This document shows positions 9,266 through 20,275 of a DNA stretch of 64,000 bases, in pieces. Position 1 is the stretch's first letter, and each line of letters opens with the position of its first letter. The stretch covers positions 102,722-166,721 of the forward strand of contig NW_013546993.1 in assembly GCF_000711695.1 (NCBI RefSeq), read 5' to 3'. The notes under the pieces are model-generated. The model was not told the origin of the DNA. It was given only the letters and a program-made list of their open reading frames with translations, and did not search any database. This DNA is from Tilletiaria anomala UBC 951 (taxonomy: Eukaryota; Basidiomycota; Exobasidiomycetes; Georgefischeriales; Tilletiariaceae). Both the position numbers and the translations under genes were made by a program.

Positions 9266-12200
9266 TCATACTGGACATTCTGATGCCCAATGTCCCCTCT
9301 TCCCACAATTGAAGCATGAGCCGGCACCCCCGCCAACTGTCCCTCCTCCGCTGCCCTTTCTCCCCCCTCTCCCCCCTATCCCCCGCCCTCCACCTCTACT
9401 TCCCCGCGCGCTTCCACTACCGCTCCTCCCCGAGTAGTCCTTGCCAGCGGGACGCTGAGGCGATGCAGACATGGATGACCGATTCCCCGTGCCACCGCCG
9501 CCGCGGGACTCCTGTCCGTCTGCCCATTCGAAAAACTTGCAGCGAAGGCGTTCGCTCTCCTTGCAGCAGCACCAAAATTCACGACCTTTGTTGGGTCCTT
9601 CCTGTAATTAATAGCAGCTCAGCGACACATTCGAACATGGCAGCGAGCACCCTTTGTACAGATGCTCTCACTTTGAAGACTGTCTTAAGGGCGGCTTCCA
9701 AGCCACAATCACACCTTCGTTTCTCCGCGTCCGCATCATCGGCACGCGAACGGGAGGCCCAGCCCTCGGCACCTCCGTTTCTGCCCGCATGTCCAAGACT
9801 GGAGGGCCCAGCGCACCTTCCGCCGCTCTCGCGCGGCGGTTCGTCAGCCCATTCGAAAAAGCCACACGAGCCAGCGTCGCGCGGCTTGGCACAGCCGTAG
9901 AATCGCCGGCCCTGATTCGGCCCGTCTTTGGCGACGGTCAAGAAAGCCGCAGGCTCACTGCACTTGCAGTACCTTGCGTCTTCTTCTCCGCCTTCGTCTT
10001 GCAAACTTCGTGCCGTCTGTCCTGCGCCCGTACAAGAGACAGAGCGCCCATACTGTCCTCCGCACTTAGAAGCGCATGATGGCCCTTCGAGCCATTCAAA
10101 GAATCCGCATTGCTCCTCCCGCGGCTTGGCGCACGCCCAGAACTTTCGCCCTTGATTCGCGCCTTCCTTGCCTGATGTCCTCTCCACGGATGCTTCCTGA
10201 CACCGGCACTGTGGAGGGGATCTGTCAGATTGCACAGTGCTTGCTGAGGTTGATGCGAATGCTTGGCGTGCTGGGCGTGCATTGTTGGCAGCGGCACTCG
10301 ATGCAGATGCTGACGAGCGCTTGCTCGGGCCATCCGCCCACTCGAAGAAGTCACACTGTGCCTCATCACGGGGCCTGTGGCAAGCCCAGAACCAGCGCCC
10401 TTTGTTCGGACCATCCTTCTTGACCTGCCTTCTGATAGTCTCTTCTCCACATGCACAGGTCGGCGCTGGCCCTGCCCGATGCTCACCGCGAGCTCTTTTA
10501 TGTGGTGGTTGACCAGCGCCGAAGCCACCATCTTTGTCGTCGCCATCATCGACACCGTCCTCACGACTCGTGACATTGGCGTCTCGCCGTCCGTGCGGCC
10601 TTCGTGAGGGTCGAGTTCCTGGCTGCCTGCTGCCACGAGCCCGGCCGCGGCGACCACCTCCATGCCCACCATCGGCTCCTCCCCCATCTCCTCCGTCACC
10701 ATCGCTGCCGAATTCGAGAAAGGCGTTCTCGTCTTGTCCGCTCTCTTCGCCACCCTCCACGCCAAAGTACTTGCCGACGCTCTAAATCATGACAAGGACC
10801 GGTGCGCATAAGGTGACTGTATCGATTCGGAGTTTTCTACAGGCCTTGCGAACTCACATCGATGAGAGTCTGGAAGCGCGAGTTGACGGTGACAAACACC
10901 GCACGATACTCGTCCAGTGTTTCGTCGATGATTTCCTGCTTTGTCCGCTCGTTGCGCGCGATGAGGTCCATGCGATGCTCTGTCTGCTCACACAGAGCAA
11001 TATAATCAGATTCTCACGAAGGCGTGCGTCGCTGAATCAGGAAACCCTAATCTGGACTCACTTCTCTCCTCAAGAAAGGTTTGCTGAGGCTCTTCTCCAG
11101 ATCGACTTTGTTGTAGCCTTCAACGAGCCCGATACCAAGCGTTGAAGGCACCAGATATTTGATCCTCCCTTCGGTTTGCATCATAACATACTGCCGATCA
11201 ATCACTTTAGTAATGTGTTCTGCAATTGTCGCGTCTGTGCCAATACCGTTCTTGTCCATCAAGCCGACCAGATCCGCTTCCGTAAGCAACTTTGGCCGGG
11301 TCGTCTGCCCCTCTTTCAGAGCGCACTCGCCGGCAGGAGGCGTGGGGATAAAGGAGAAGCCAGCTTGGTAGATGTCGGGCAGGACGTTGCTCTCCCACTT
11401 CTCGTAAGGGTACACGTCGAGGAAATTCCGCTCTGTGACCACTAGGCCAGTTGCCTGGAAGCCCTCACTAGCCATCTCAACAGTGACGGTCGTCTGCCAC
11501 CCCACGGCATCGCGCGAACAGCTTGCAAGGAAGCGTCGGGTAACGTAGTCGTACACGCGCTTGTCATCTCCAACTAGTGACGGTGCATGGGCGATGGGAT
11601 GGATCGGAGGATGCGCTTGGTCATTCTTCTTGCCATCGCGTGGTCGGTCAAAGTGGCCTCGGTCGCCATTCAAAGTCTGCGCATAATGGCCCCATGACTC
11701 ATTCGACTGCTGTTTTTCAATCAAAGAGTGGAAGTCGAAATCTTTATCGTATGTGTCTGTCTCTGTACGGGGGTAGGAGAGAAATCCTTTGTTATAAAGT
11801 GCTTCGGCGATCTGGAAGAGGAGGAAGATCTTAGAAGGTGCGGTGCATGTCAATCACAATCATAGTTGCCACCCACGTCTAGCACCTTCTTCGGAGCCAG
11901 ATGAAGCAGGCGAGAGCCTGCCTTTTGCAACTCGACAGTGGTGAGAGGATAGGGTTTCCTAGTATACGTAATGGCGCACAGAGTCAATATGGAACGAGCA
12001 GCAGTAGGTATGCATACACTCACCATTTCTTTGTGGGCTTTTTCTGCACATTCGTGACGACTGCCTCGGCAGCTGCAAGGCAGCGGCGATGCAGCATTTG
12101 GACAATAGCATAATCGAACAGATGTCCTCTTTCCCAAGTAAAGGCTGTTGACATGCCTGTCCCTGTTCTGCCTTCCCCTTGATCACCTTGGTTTGCTGGC

Positions 12201-12997
12201 AGCCGGTGCTCGAGCGAGATGTACCAGAATGCCTCCGGGACAAAATTCTCCACCTTGTCGTATCGGTCGACGACGAACCCGAGCGTAGGAAATTGGCAAG
12301 GCCCGTAGCTTATGACTTGCGATTCGAGCTCAGCGGGAAACCTGGCTTGCAACCTCAGGCTCTGCATGCGCGTGAAGCTGGCGCCGATGCGCAGATCCAG
12401 CTCCATTCTGGCTTCGACAGCGGAAGCAGCATGCCAATCCAACTGCTCTGCATTTCGGCAAGCGGCATGGATTTGATTGGAAATGATCGCGCTGAATCGC
12501 GCGCGTTTGACCACGATCTGGCGGTTGGCCTTACGTACTTCTCGGACGATCTCTGCACCGATATGCTCGCCTTCTCGGTCGCAGTCGGTCCAAATGATCA
12601 GCATCGATGCGTTGCGTGCTTCGTCGCCGAGGTTTCTGCTGATGCGTTTGGCATCCTGAATGCAGAATTTATACTGATTCAGTGGGTTTGTTCCATGCAT
12701 GGGACGAGGGAAAGAACTGACATCACTAATGGAGGTCACGATTGGAGCCTCAAAGAGAGCACTAGGGTCGCAGCTCCTCCAACTTCTATACTCAGGTTCA
12801 AAGTCTGAGTTGGTAAGATGTCCGCGGACAGAAGTCATGGTCATGTTTACGAAGCCGACATCATCAAAACGGTATTGGAAGTCGTAGTTGCGACAGTATT
12901 GATCCTTGCCTGGGCGATTGTGAAACTGCCCGCCTGATAGGATCTCTGCGACTGATTTGGCGACGGACGGCTTCTCGGCAACGCAAAGGTATTTCAT
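9266..12997 (-). CDS. TOP3: DNA topoisomerase III with four GRF zinc fingers and a CCHC knuckle
   Basis: Type IA topoisomerase that passes single strands to resolve recombination and replication intermediates, normally with a RecQ helicase and Rmi1. The TOPRIM domain begins at residue 1 (MKYLCVAEKPSVAKSVAEIL) and contains the metal motif WTDCDREGEHIG. Then follow QFPTLGFVVDRYD, TWERGHLFDYAIV and the catalytic-tyrosine motif GFLSYPRTETD, then GIGTDATIAEHI. After an acidic Gly-rich linker with RGRARGSRQ, four GRF-type zinc fingers follow in tandem (CACGEE...FFEW, CRCQEA...FFEW, CKCSEP...FFEW, CDCGLE...FFEW). A Gly/Arg stretch and one CCHC knuckle (CFNCGKRGHWASEC) end the protein. The fourth finger is split by an intron (9672 / 9601). 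A 48-nt GTCAGT...CAG segment after SISD (about 12720-12670) is probably another intron, although reading through keeps the frame. Head-to-head with the RMND1-family gene. Confidence 0.92.
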
Positions 12998-13624
12998 TTT
13001 GGATTACTGCTGCTTGACTGCTTCAAAATTGTATTTGGTGCAGATTAATGTGAAACAATGCGTCGGTTATTCAAAAAGGACCACAATTGAGCTGCGCGAT
13101 GAAAGGGATATGCGACGCCGGGAACAATCCCCCCAGTGTAAGGTCGACCGGCGTACGCTGGCAGCATCTTTACGCCCAAGTAGTCTACTTCTTCCGGTAT
13201 AGCAGCGGCATCTGATGGTGAGCATGAATGTTCTGACAAAGGCGGGCTGTAGGGCCAAGCGATGAGGAGAGTGTGGGAGAGCTAGGAGATCAACACACTC
13301 CAAACACAATGTGCGTATTTAAAAACGCGACACGCGAAGAGACTTGTCACAGTCACAGATGAGAGTCCCCAGAACCCGGATCCCACAATCGCCAATCAGG
13401 CTCGCCTCTTTACAATCAGCTTACATAAGCATCGGCCCTTCTGTCACCCTTCACATCACTTGCAATTTTGTTGCCGATCTATAATTAAAGTATGTGGGGG
13501 GCGAAAATAATCGCAGCGCCGTATGCAACTCGAAGGCTACCTGCAACATCTCGTTCAAAGTATCGGAGGGAAGAAGTCGTACGAGCTCCTTTGCAAGCTC
13601 AGCAGCCGTACCATACTGTTGAAA
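12998..13624. promoter_or_regulatory. Divergent promoter interval, TOP3 / RMND1-family gene
   Basis: About 630 bp between divergent start codons. A minus-strand frame of 64 codons (13045-13239) and a 61-codon frame overlapping the next gene's 5' end have no recognisable match, and I do not call them genes. Confidence 0.45.
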
Positions 13625-15766
13625 ATGGCGCAGCAACGTGCCACAGCAGCAGCCTTTCTGCCCTGTCTCCGAGCACGACTGGGCCCGACTCGGTTAGGAA
13701 CCTCAAGCTCGCGCGTCCACCTTTTTGTAATCGCCTCAAGTACAGGAACACCTCGCTACAACAGTACCAGTGGTAGCAATTTAAGAGCTGCACCATTAAT
13801 ACCGGGCAACAGCACTGCGCGTGTGACCAAATCGCTCTCCGGCTCGACGTCAGCATCGCCACCAGCGTCTTCCGCCTCTGGTACCCCTCGCGCAGCTGTG
13901 GATCGCACTCGGTCAAAACTCCCAACAGCGAAAGCCAAGGCCCAAGCTTCCAAAGCTCTTCGTCAGCAGCTACAAGCTGCATCGCAGCGCTCTCAGAGTT
14001 TTGATGTAATCCAAGCAAGTGAGCGTGTCACTGATCAAATTGGCCGAACGCACGCCGACGAAGAAGGCACGCATTCCGGCCATTCGTCGAAGGGCAATGC
14101 GGTAGCAGAGCAGAATCAGCAGCAACATCTGCCGCAACAGCATTCCTCAAGCCCTTGGACATCGCATTCTGCATCTGTATCCGCAAGTTCAGCAGCAGCG
14201 CAATTGAAAGCGCGCATATTTCCTTCTCCGTCTCAGCTTGAAGAAGTTGTGGCGTGGGCAACAGCGGACTCGTACGACTTTGACGCTCTGATCCGCAGTG
14301 GTCGATTGCCCTCGGGCTGGACGTTGCTTGAGGATGATGAGGCAATCCACATACCTTTTTGGCCTCAGCACTTTCATCCCACCACTTCACAGACTTCACA
14401 GCAACAACAGATCACACCGGCAGCCGGGACGGGTGAGGTTTTCATTTTTCGATCAGGCTCATACGTCACTTGGGGGCTCTCAGAAGATCAAAGTCATCGT
14501 TTTCTAAGGAGCGTAATTCGCGGAAGACCTGCATCCAGGACCAGTACCAAGGGTAAGGCGTGCGCTGCGGACGAACTGCCAGTCGAGCACGAGAAGTATC
14601 ATCACATCGGTGATGAGGGAATGGAATGGGTGTGGAGAGAAGATGAGTGAGTGCGATCGCGAGCATGCATGCCGGAGTCACAACGTCATAGGAGTCGTGC
14701 TCATTTTCCTGCAAACCGCATCTTCGTTCCGATAGACCAACTCGCATTGTTGGGGACGTACTTGTCTTGGGGCACGCACCCCATGTGCAGTCGACAAGAG
14801 GCAACAAAACCTCCACTACCGAAATGCGCATCGATGCGGATGTCACAAGATCAAAAATAGCATCATCTTCCACCTCAAATAACGCAGCAGGAACAGCATC
14901 GGATGAAGCCGACTGGTCCCCGCTCCTCGCGCGTCTTGCTTATTCGCAAGGCCTGGCGCGTTCCGCACGCCTTTCAGCACAAGAAGAAGCGCTGGACATG
15001 TTCCTCTCTTCTGTGAATTCCATTCCAGAGCAACTGGAAGCGGCAGGGAAGGTGCCGTTGCCTCGCAAAGAGGTGATCAGAAAGATGGGGACGCTGTTAA
15101 GGTTGCGTCAGAGGGCGAATTTAGGGAAAGACAACTTCCTGGATGACCCAGAAGGCCATTGGGATAATGGCTCCATGGAATGTGAGTTGTCCGTGTCCAG
15201 CTTCTTGCTTGCCACTGCCACATGATCGGGTGACTCAGACATGTTTCCTTTGGCTCCGTCCCTTTAAAGATCATTACGACGAGATTTGTCGATCTTTGGA
15301 CATCGAGCCGCGCTTCCGTGCATTGAACGAGAAGCTGGACCACTGCGAAAATCTTCTCGGTGTCATCAGGGCATTGTTGACCGAGCGCTCGTCCCACCGA
15401 ATGGAGCTGATCATAATTTACCTCATCGCATTCGAGGCGACGCTAGCAGTCATCAGCCACGACTACGTACCGACGCCGAAACGTATCTGGCGAGTTATGA
15501 CAGGTCTTGGATGGAACGATGCCAAGTCGGCACAGCACGGGGGAGCGGCACCGGCGGACACTAACAACTCAAACGTTGCTGCTACTGCTGCGCACTCCGC
15601 GTCTAATGTGGCATCTAGCCCGTCAGAGAACGTTGAGATCGGATTGACGATCGGACTTCTCAGGCGAGCACTCTCGCTGCTAGACCTTCAAGGTGAAGAC
15701 GCAGAAACACCTACGGCACATGGCGCAGCGACACCAACATCCGCACGGAGTGTCCGTCTCGTTTAG
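13625..15766 (+). CDS. RMND1/DUF155 family mitochondrial protein (Mrx10-like)
   Basis: Three exons (13625-14646, 14736-15181, 15270-15766) give 654 aa. The N-terminal ~30 residues (MAQQRATAAAFLPCLRARLG) are basic and lack acids, consistent with mitochondrial import. A Ser/Gln-rich region follows to about residue 200. The DUF155 domain then shows GEVFIFRSGSYVTWGL, RIVGDVLVLG, LARLAYSQGLARSARLS and the C-terminal signature HYDEICRSLDIEPRFRALNEKL...LTERSSHRMELIIIYLIAFE, which carries the membrane-proximal helix. Human RMND1 and yeast Mrx10 are inner-membrane proteins needed for mitochondrial translation. The exon 2 start at 14736 was chosen because it yields the conserved TRIVGDVLVLG block. The yeast family has several members (Rmd1, Rmd8, Mrx10), and the presequence is the main reason for choosing Mrx10. 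An upstream in-frame Met at 13523 is possible. Confidence 0.87.
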
Positions 15767-16216
15767 CGCGTGTTTGCTTGGACAGGCCCGTCCTGGCTTT
15801 GAATGCCACACTCTTTATGCGTACCACTTCCCGTTCGACTCCTTTCCAATGCATACATTGTCTTTCAGACGCGTAACTCTACTATACATTCGTGAAAATA
15901 AGGGTGATTTGCTTGACAGGTGACGCCGTATGATGACAACGGATCCCCTCTCGTCAGAAGACAGACCAGCTGTCATCAATTTTAACAAGCGAAAATAGGC
16001 GCCATGCGCGACTGAGCGGGTATGGAGGGTGAAAAGGATACGATGGAGAGTGAGCTGCGGTTGGGCGATGACGATGCGTTACTGGATGCTGTAAGGTACC
16101 GATGTAGACACCGGAGGAACATGTGCAAATGAAGGCGCACGAATGGTGCGCCAATGAACGAAGGTACTTGACCATAGTGAAACCGAAAGTATGCTGCAGC
16201 ACAGTGGTACAGCTAC
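15767..16216. other. Shared 3' region between convergent genes
   Basis: 450 bp between the stop codons of two convergent genes (RMND1 family on plus, C2H2 factor on minus). No gene seen. It must contain both terminators. Confidence 0.5.
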
Positions 16217-19200
16217 TTAGCGATGCGCAGAGGCTGACGTCGGCGTTGGAGTCGGTGTGTGTTTTTCGTCGATTTCCATCATCTCTGAATCCAACTCGCC
16301 TTGCATGGACGCAGGAGAGTCCCCACCGTCACCCGGCTCCTCGGATCGCCCGAGACCAGATATCTGGTGACCCTTTTGATGGCGGCGCAGATTGGATTGA
16401 ACGCTGAACGAACGGCCGCAGCCGGGTACTTCGCAGACGAAAGGTTTTTCGCCCGTGTGCCTGTGATCGCGCACCAGAAGCAAGGGAGAAAGGCGAGAGT
16501 GTCAGCATAAGCTCACTACATAAGCGCATGTCCGGCTCAACTCACACATGAAGGTGAATCTTGAGACTTGAAGGCCTTGTGAAGCGCTTTCCGCACCACT
16601 GGCACTCATACTTTGGAGCAACATGTCCCGGCAGCTTGCCAGTCTTGGCGTCCTTTCCTTTCAGCGAAGCCGAGCGACTCATTGGCGAGCCCTCCGCTGA
16701 CATGGAGAAATGCGCGTGCCGCATCATCTCCAGCTCTTGCGTTTGCACTCTCGATGCGTGACGCACATCCGTCGGTGGGAAGGCAGCTTCGCCCATCGGC
16801 ATGAGGGGAGTGCCCTGCTGCTGCCACGAGTGAGAGTGAGCATGACGTATGCGCTGACCCTGTGCCATGTGTGAGGGCACGATACCTGGCTGAGGCGGGT
16901 AGACGTTCGAATGGAATGCTCCTGTTGTGGGAGGTACCGTGACAGTGCGAGCCACCGGTGAGGGTGACCATGGGCCTGATAATGGCTGCGGAAGCACAGA
17001 AGGGTGTGCTTGCAGAGCCAAGTCGTACTGCGGCGGCAGGCTGTATGCGTCCGTGGGCGGGTACCACGCCCGGTGTTGCGTGTGTGCCGAAGTAGGCAGC
17101 GGAGCCTGCGGCGACATGCTCGGATGCTGTGGATGCTGCTGGTGCAGCCCTGCCGACTCGCTGAGGTGCATCTGCTCCATCATCCTCGTGTGGCGATCCA
17201 TGCTGGCAGAGGAAGAAGGAACTGAGCCGCGCGATCCGTGTTGAATCGCCACTGAACGCAGCAGCGCGCAGTCCTTGTTCGATGCACCTGGCGTCATCTG
17301 ATGTTGGTGCTCCGAGTTGCTGCCTTCGATGCTCGTCGCACGCGTTGGCGGCGAGACTCCTGAGGAGCTGGACCAGCGCTCATATCCTTGACTATCCTGC
17401 CTGTGGTGATCCGACGAGCCCCACGAGGACAGAGAGACGGGCGAGGGCATGGACGCCAGCGAGCCGGAAGGGTGCACGTCTGCAACAACTCCGCGTGACA
17501 GAGGCACGAGCGGCATGGTCGGTGAAGAACCAGACTCTCGAAAATCGACCGGGCGCGTATTCGCAGCGGCGCGAGGTGTACCAAACGCATCGGACGAGGT
17601 CAATGGTTGCAGTGGCGGCGGCGCAATGACGGGCCCGGGTGATGGATATGGCGACACACGACCGGCCCTTCTGGCTGTTCCGTAGGTCGAGCCCGACGAG
17701 TTGGACCGCTTAAGACACAACGAAGCGCTGTCGCGCTCCCCAAGTGTGTGGCGCCGGCGGCTGGCGGACGATACCTGGGCGGTTGAAACACCCAGTGAAA
17801 GCCGCTGTTGGTTGTCAGCAGAACCCGTCAGCGCATCAGACTGAGCAGCCGCTGCTGCTGTTGCATCGCGTCGCTCCGCTCGAGCCGAGCCAGCGATCGC
17901 AAGCAAATCTAGCCCACCTGAGCCCGTCGAGCGGTGGCCTCTGAGACTTGAACTTCTGTGTGCTTGCGGGCTGCCGATTCCACTGCTGACAATACTGCTA
18001 CCGTTCGACGGCACCAGAGGCGGCAGGTTGATCCCAGTCATTTCGGCTGGCAAGTTTGGCCTCGTCCGCTGACACTCGTCAGAGATATGCCGACGTCTCG
18101 GGAACGACGCAGATGCGCCGGGCGTGCCGAAAATCGGCGCAGCAGCATCGCTAATCTCTGCTGAGCCCAAGCTGCTAGGTCTACGACCTGTGCGGCGATG
18201 TGGCCGTACGCTTGACGGCTGCGGCTGTCGTTGCTGCAGTTGTGGGGAGCGCAGGATCGCTGGCAGCGGCAGTGGGCCCTGATCTGCGGACCAGGACCCT
18301 GCCCCTGGCGCCGAAGCTGCAGAACCTGGCAACATCGACGGCGGAAGCGTTGGGAGATTGGGCGATTCTGAGGCGAAGCGCCGCTGCATCAATACAACAT
18401 CCGCCACGGCGAGACCCGACGATGCGACTACATTGCTGGAGACTGTGGGCAGCTCGCGTTGCGATCTCCCGGGGAATACGAACTCGTTGTGCATCCGCGC
18501 AGACGGCGGATACGCCTGACCTCTGCGACTCTTTCTGCTGCTGCTGCCGACGGATCCCGCACCTCCTGCTCCGGCGGTATGAAGCAATTGTGCCGCCGCC
18601 GTCAGCACCGTGCCAGGCTCCACTTGCAGCTGGTTTTCCTTTGTGCTCGATGCTGCATCAACGCCTACGGAGGATGAAGAGCCTGCAGATGTCGTAGGTG
18701 AGTGGCTGTTGCTCCGCTCGTGCCCTGAGCTCCACGAATGCGCGCCTTGGGCGTGATGATGATGCTGCCGCAAGCTGGAAAATGGTGGTAGAGGCGCATT
18801 GTCTGCCGAATTGAGCAGATTCTGGATGCCAGGTAGGACAACAGCAGCTGGCACTGAAGGAGACGCAGCCGTTAGGCAGGTGAGCTGGACAGTTGAACTG
18901 TTCTTTGACAACACCGCCTCCTGATCTGTTGCGTACGTCAATTCCCCATCCTCTTCCTCACACGGTCGCCTTGCTGGGTCTGCAGTGATGGTCACATCAG
19001 CGGCATCGTCCAACTCCTTGCCGCGCTCGCTTGATGGCTGGATGCTCTTCTGACCAACGTCCCCATTGGAGTGCCTCTGCATCTGATCCTGCTCCCACGC
19101 CTTTTCACTTTCCTTGGCAGCCACCGGCGGAGACTTTCGTCGACCAGGGGGAAAGGTAAAGGACGAAAAGTTGGTACCTGCGGACCCCCGCAGTCCCTGG

Positions 19201-19355
19201 CCATTTGCGCTTGAGCGGGAGCCGCTCATCGTTTCGCCAAACAAGCTGGTGCCGCCTTTGGCGACGATACTCCCTTGACAAACCAAGTCAGATGATGCGC
19301 TTATAGGCAGTGGTGACTGAGAGCGCTGCGAAGTGATAATCACCATGGATCGCAC
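16217..19355 (-). CDS. C2H2 zinc-finger transcription factor with a long disordered N terminus
   Basis: Two exons (19355-16546 and 16460-16217) give 1017 aa. The first ~910 residues are low-complexity, rich in Ser, Pro, Gln, His and Ala, with no recognisable fold. The C terminus carries two C2H2 fingers: [23 protein letters not shown], split by the intron after HLHV, and [25 protein letters not shown]. The inter-finger linker is HTGEKP, so it should bind DNA. A short acidic/Thr-Pro tail follows. The pairing of a CGKRF(T/S)RPSSLKIH finger with a [16 protein letters not shown] finger is common in fungal developmental and stress regulators. I cannot assign an orthologue or targets. The start is uncertain: Met codons three and 42 residues further in are also plausible. 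The gap upstream is the longest in the window, which would fit complex regulation or unseen 5' exons. Confidence 0.83.
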
Positions 19356-19700
19356 GTCGACTGGTGGATGCGTACGCGTTGACGTTATGCCTCACTTGAT
19401 GGATCACTCGTAATCCACTACTCTGAATGTTACCCAAGATCCTTCTGCGTCTTGAATACAGAATACTCTTGGATGGGACGAGATGACGAGGCTGCAATGC
19501 ATGCAGCTTCGGATTTGAGTGGTTTGCGGCGCAGATGTTGTGCCGATGTTCGGTCAGGTGGAGAAGTCGCAAGCGATACCCAATGGTTTGGACCCTTGAA
19601 CTGCTCTACCCGATGGATCGACAAACGAAGAGAGAGCATCCGCGGAGAGTAACGCACGGCGCACCCGGCCAAGAGTCCGAGCAAGAGTGTCAAAATGACA

Positions 19701-19749
19701 ATGGATGGAGGATGATAATGTCAATGGATGGATGGAGGATGATAATGTC
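19701..19749. repeat. Tandem duplication, 22-bp unit at 27-bp spacing
   Basis: The unit ATGGATGGAGGATGATAATG plus TC occurs exactly at 19701-19722 and again at 19728-19749. This is a small local duplication in non-coding DNA. Confidence 0.85.
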
Positions 19750-20182
19750 CATCAGTGGGGTGCTTGGGAACCTGAAGTTGATCGGACGCGAATAGTCCTA
19801 AATAATCTTCGAGGATTGTAGCTGACTTACACGTAGCCCAGGAACGGGAACTGTGTTCTTCACAATACTGTGGCCTCGGGTTCCATGGAAAGCTTTGGCT
19901 GATGGGAGCGAGTCCAGGACCTCTCGGTGCTCGAAAGCGGCCGTATGTTATGCTGTAACAGCTAAGTGCTAAGCGTTGGTGCTTGCAGCTAGATGGATCG
20001 GAAAGTTGGTGATCCCGACGCAAAAGCTTTCCGTGGCAGATCGTGCGATGACTCTTCAAAGTTGGGCTCCCTGCTGCGAGATGCGCTGCGAAGCGGTGAT
20101 ACCAAGGATGCTCAGGGCTCGCTCGCGCATGAATGTTGTATATATACTTCTCGACTTTGTGTTGTTTCGTTGACCGTCGATC

Positions 20183-20275
20183 TTTATCACATACTGCTCG
20201 CTCGCTCGCGCTCTCTCGTCTCGCTCGTTTGCTTGATTGATTGCTTGCTTGCGTATTTGTTTGCTGATACGCCGA
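20183..20275. repeat. Low-complexity GCTC/GCTT-rich tract
   Basis: Runs of GCTCGCTCGC, then CTCTCTCGTCTCGC, then TTGATTGATTGCTTGCTTGC and TTTGTTTGCTG form a degenerate 4-bp periodic tract. It could be an unstable microsatellite or a pyrimidine-rich promoter element. Confidence 0.6.

Noticed and set aside
13045-13239. 64-codon minus-strand frame upstream of TOP3
   Set aside because: Short, no motif, and lies in a divergent promoter interval. A real micro-gene cannot be shown.
13451-13636. 61-codon antisense frame with Leu-rich helix-like sequence at the RMND1-family 5' end
   Set aside because: Looks protein-like, but the opposite strand is also open and the position fits leader sequence. No known family.
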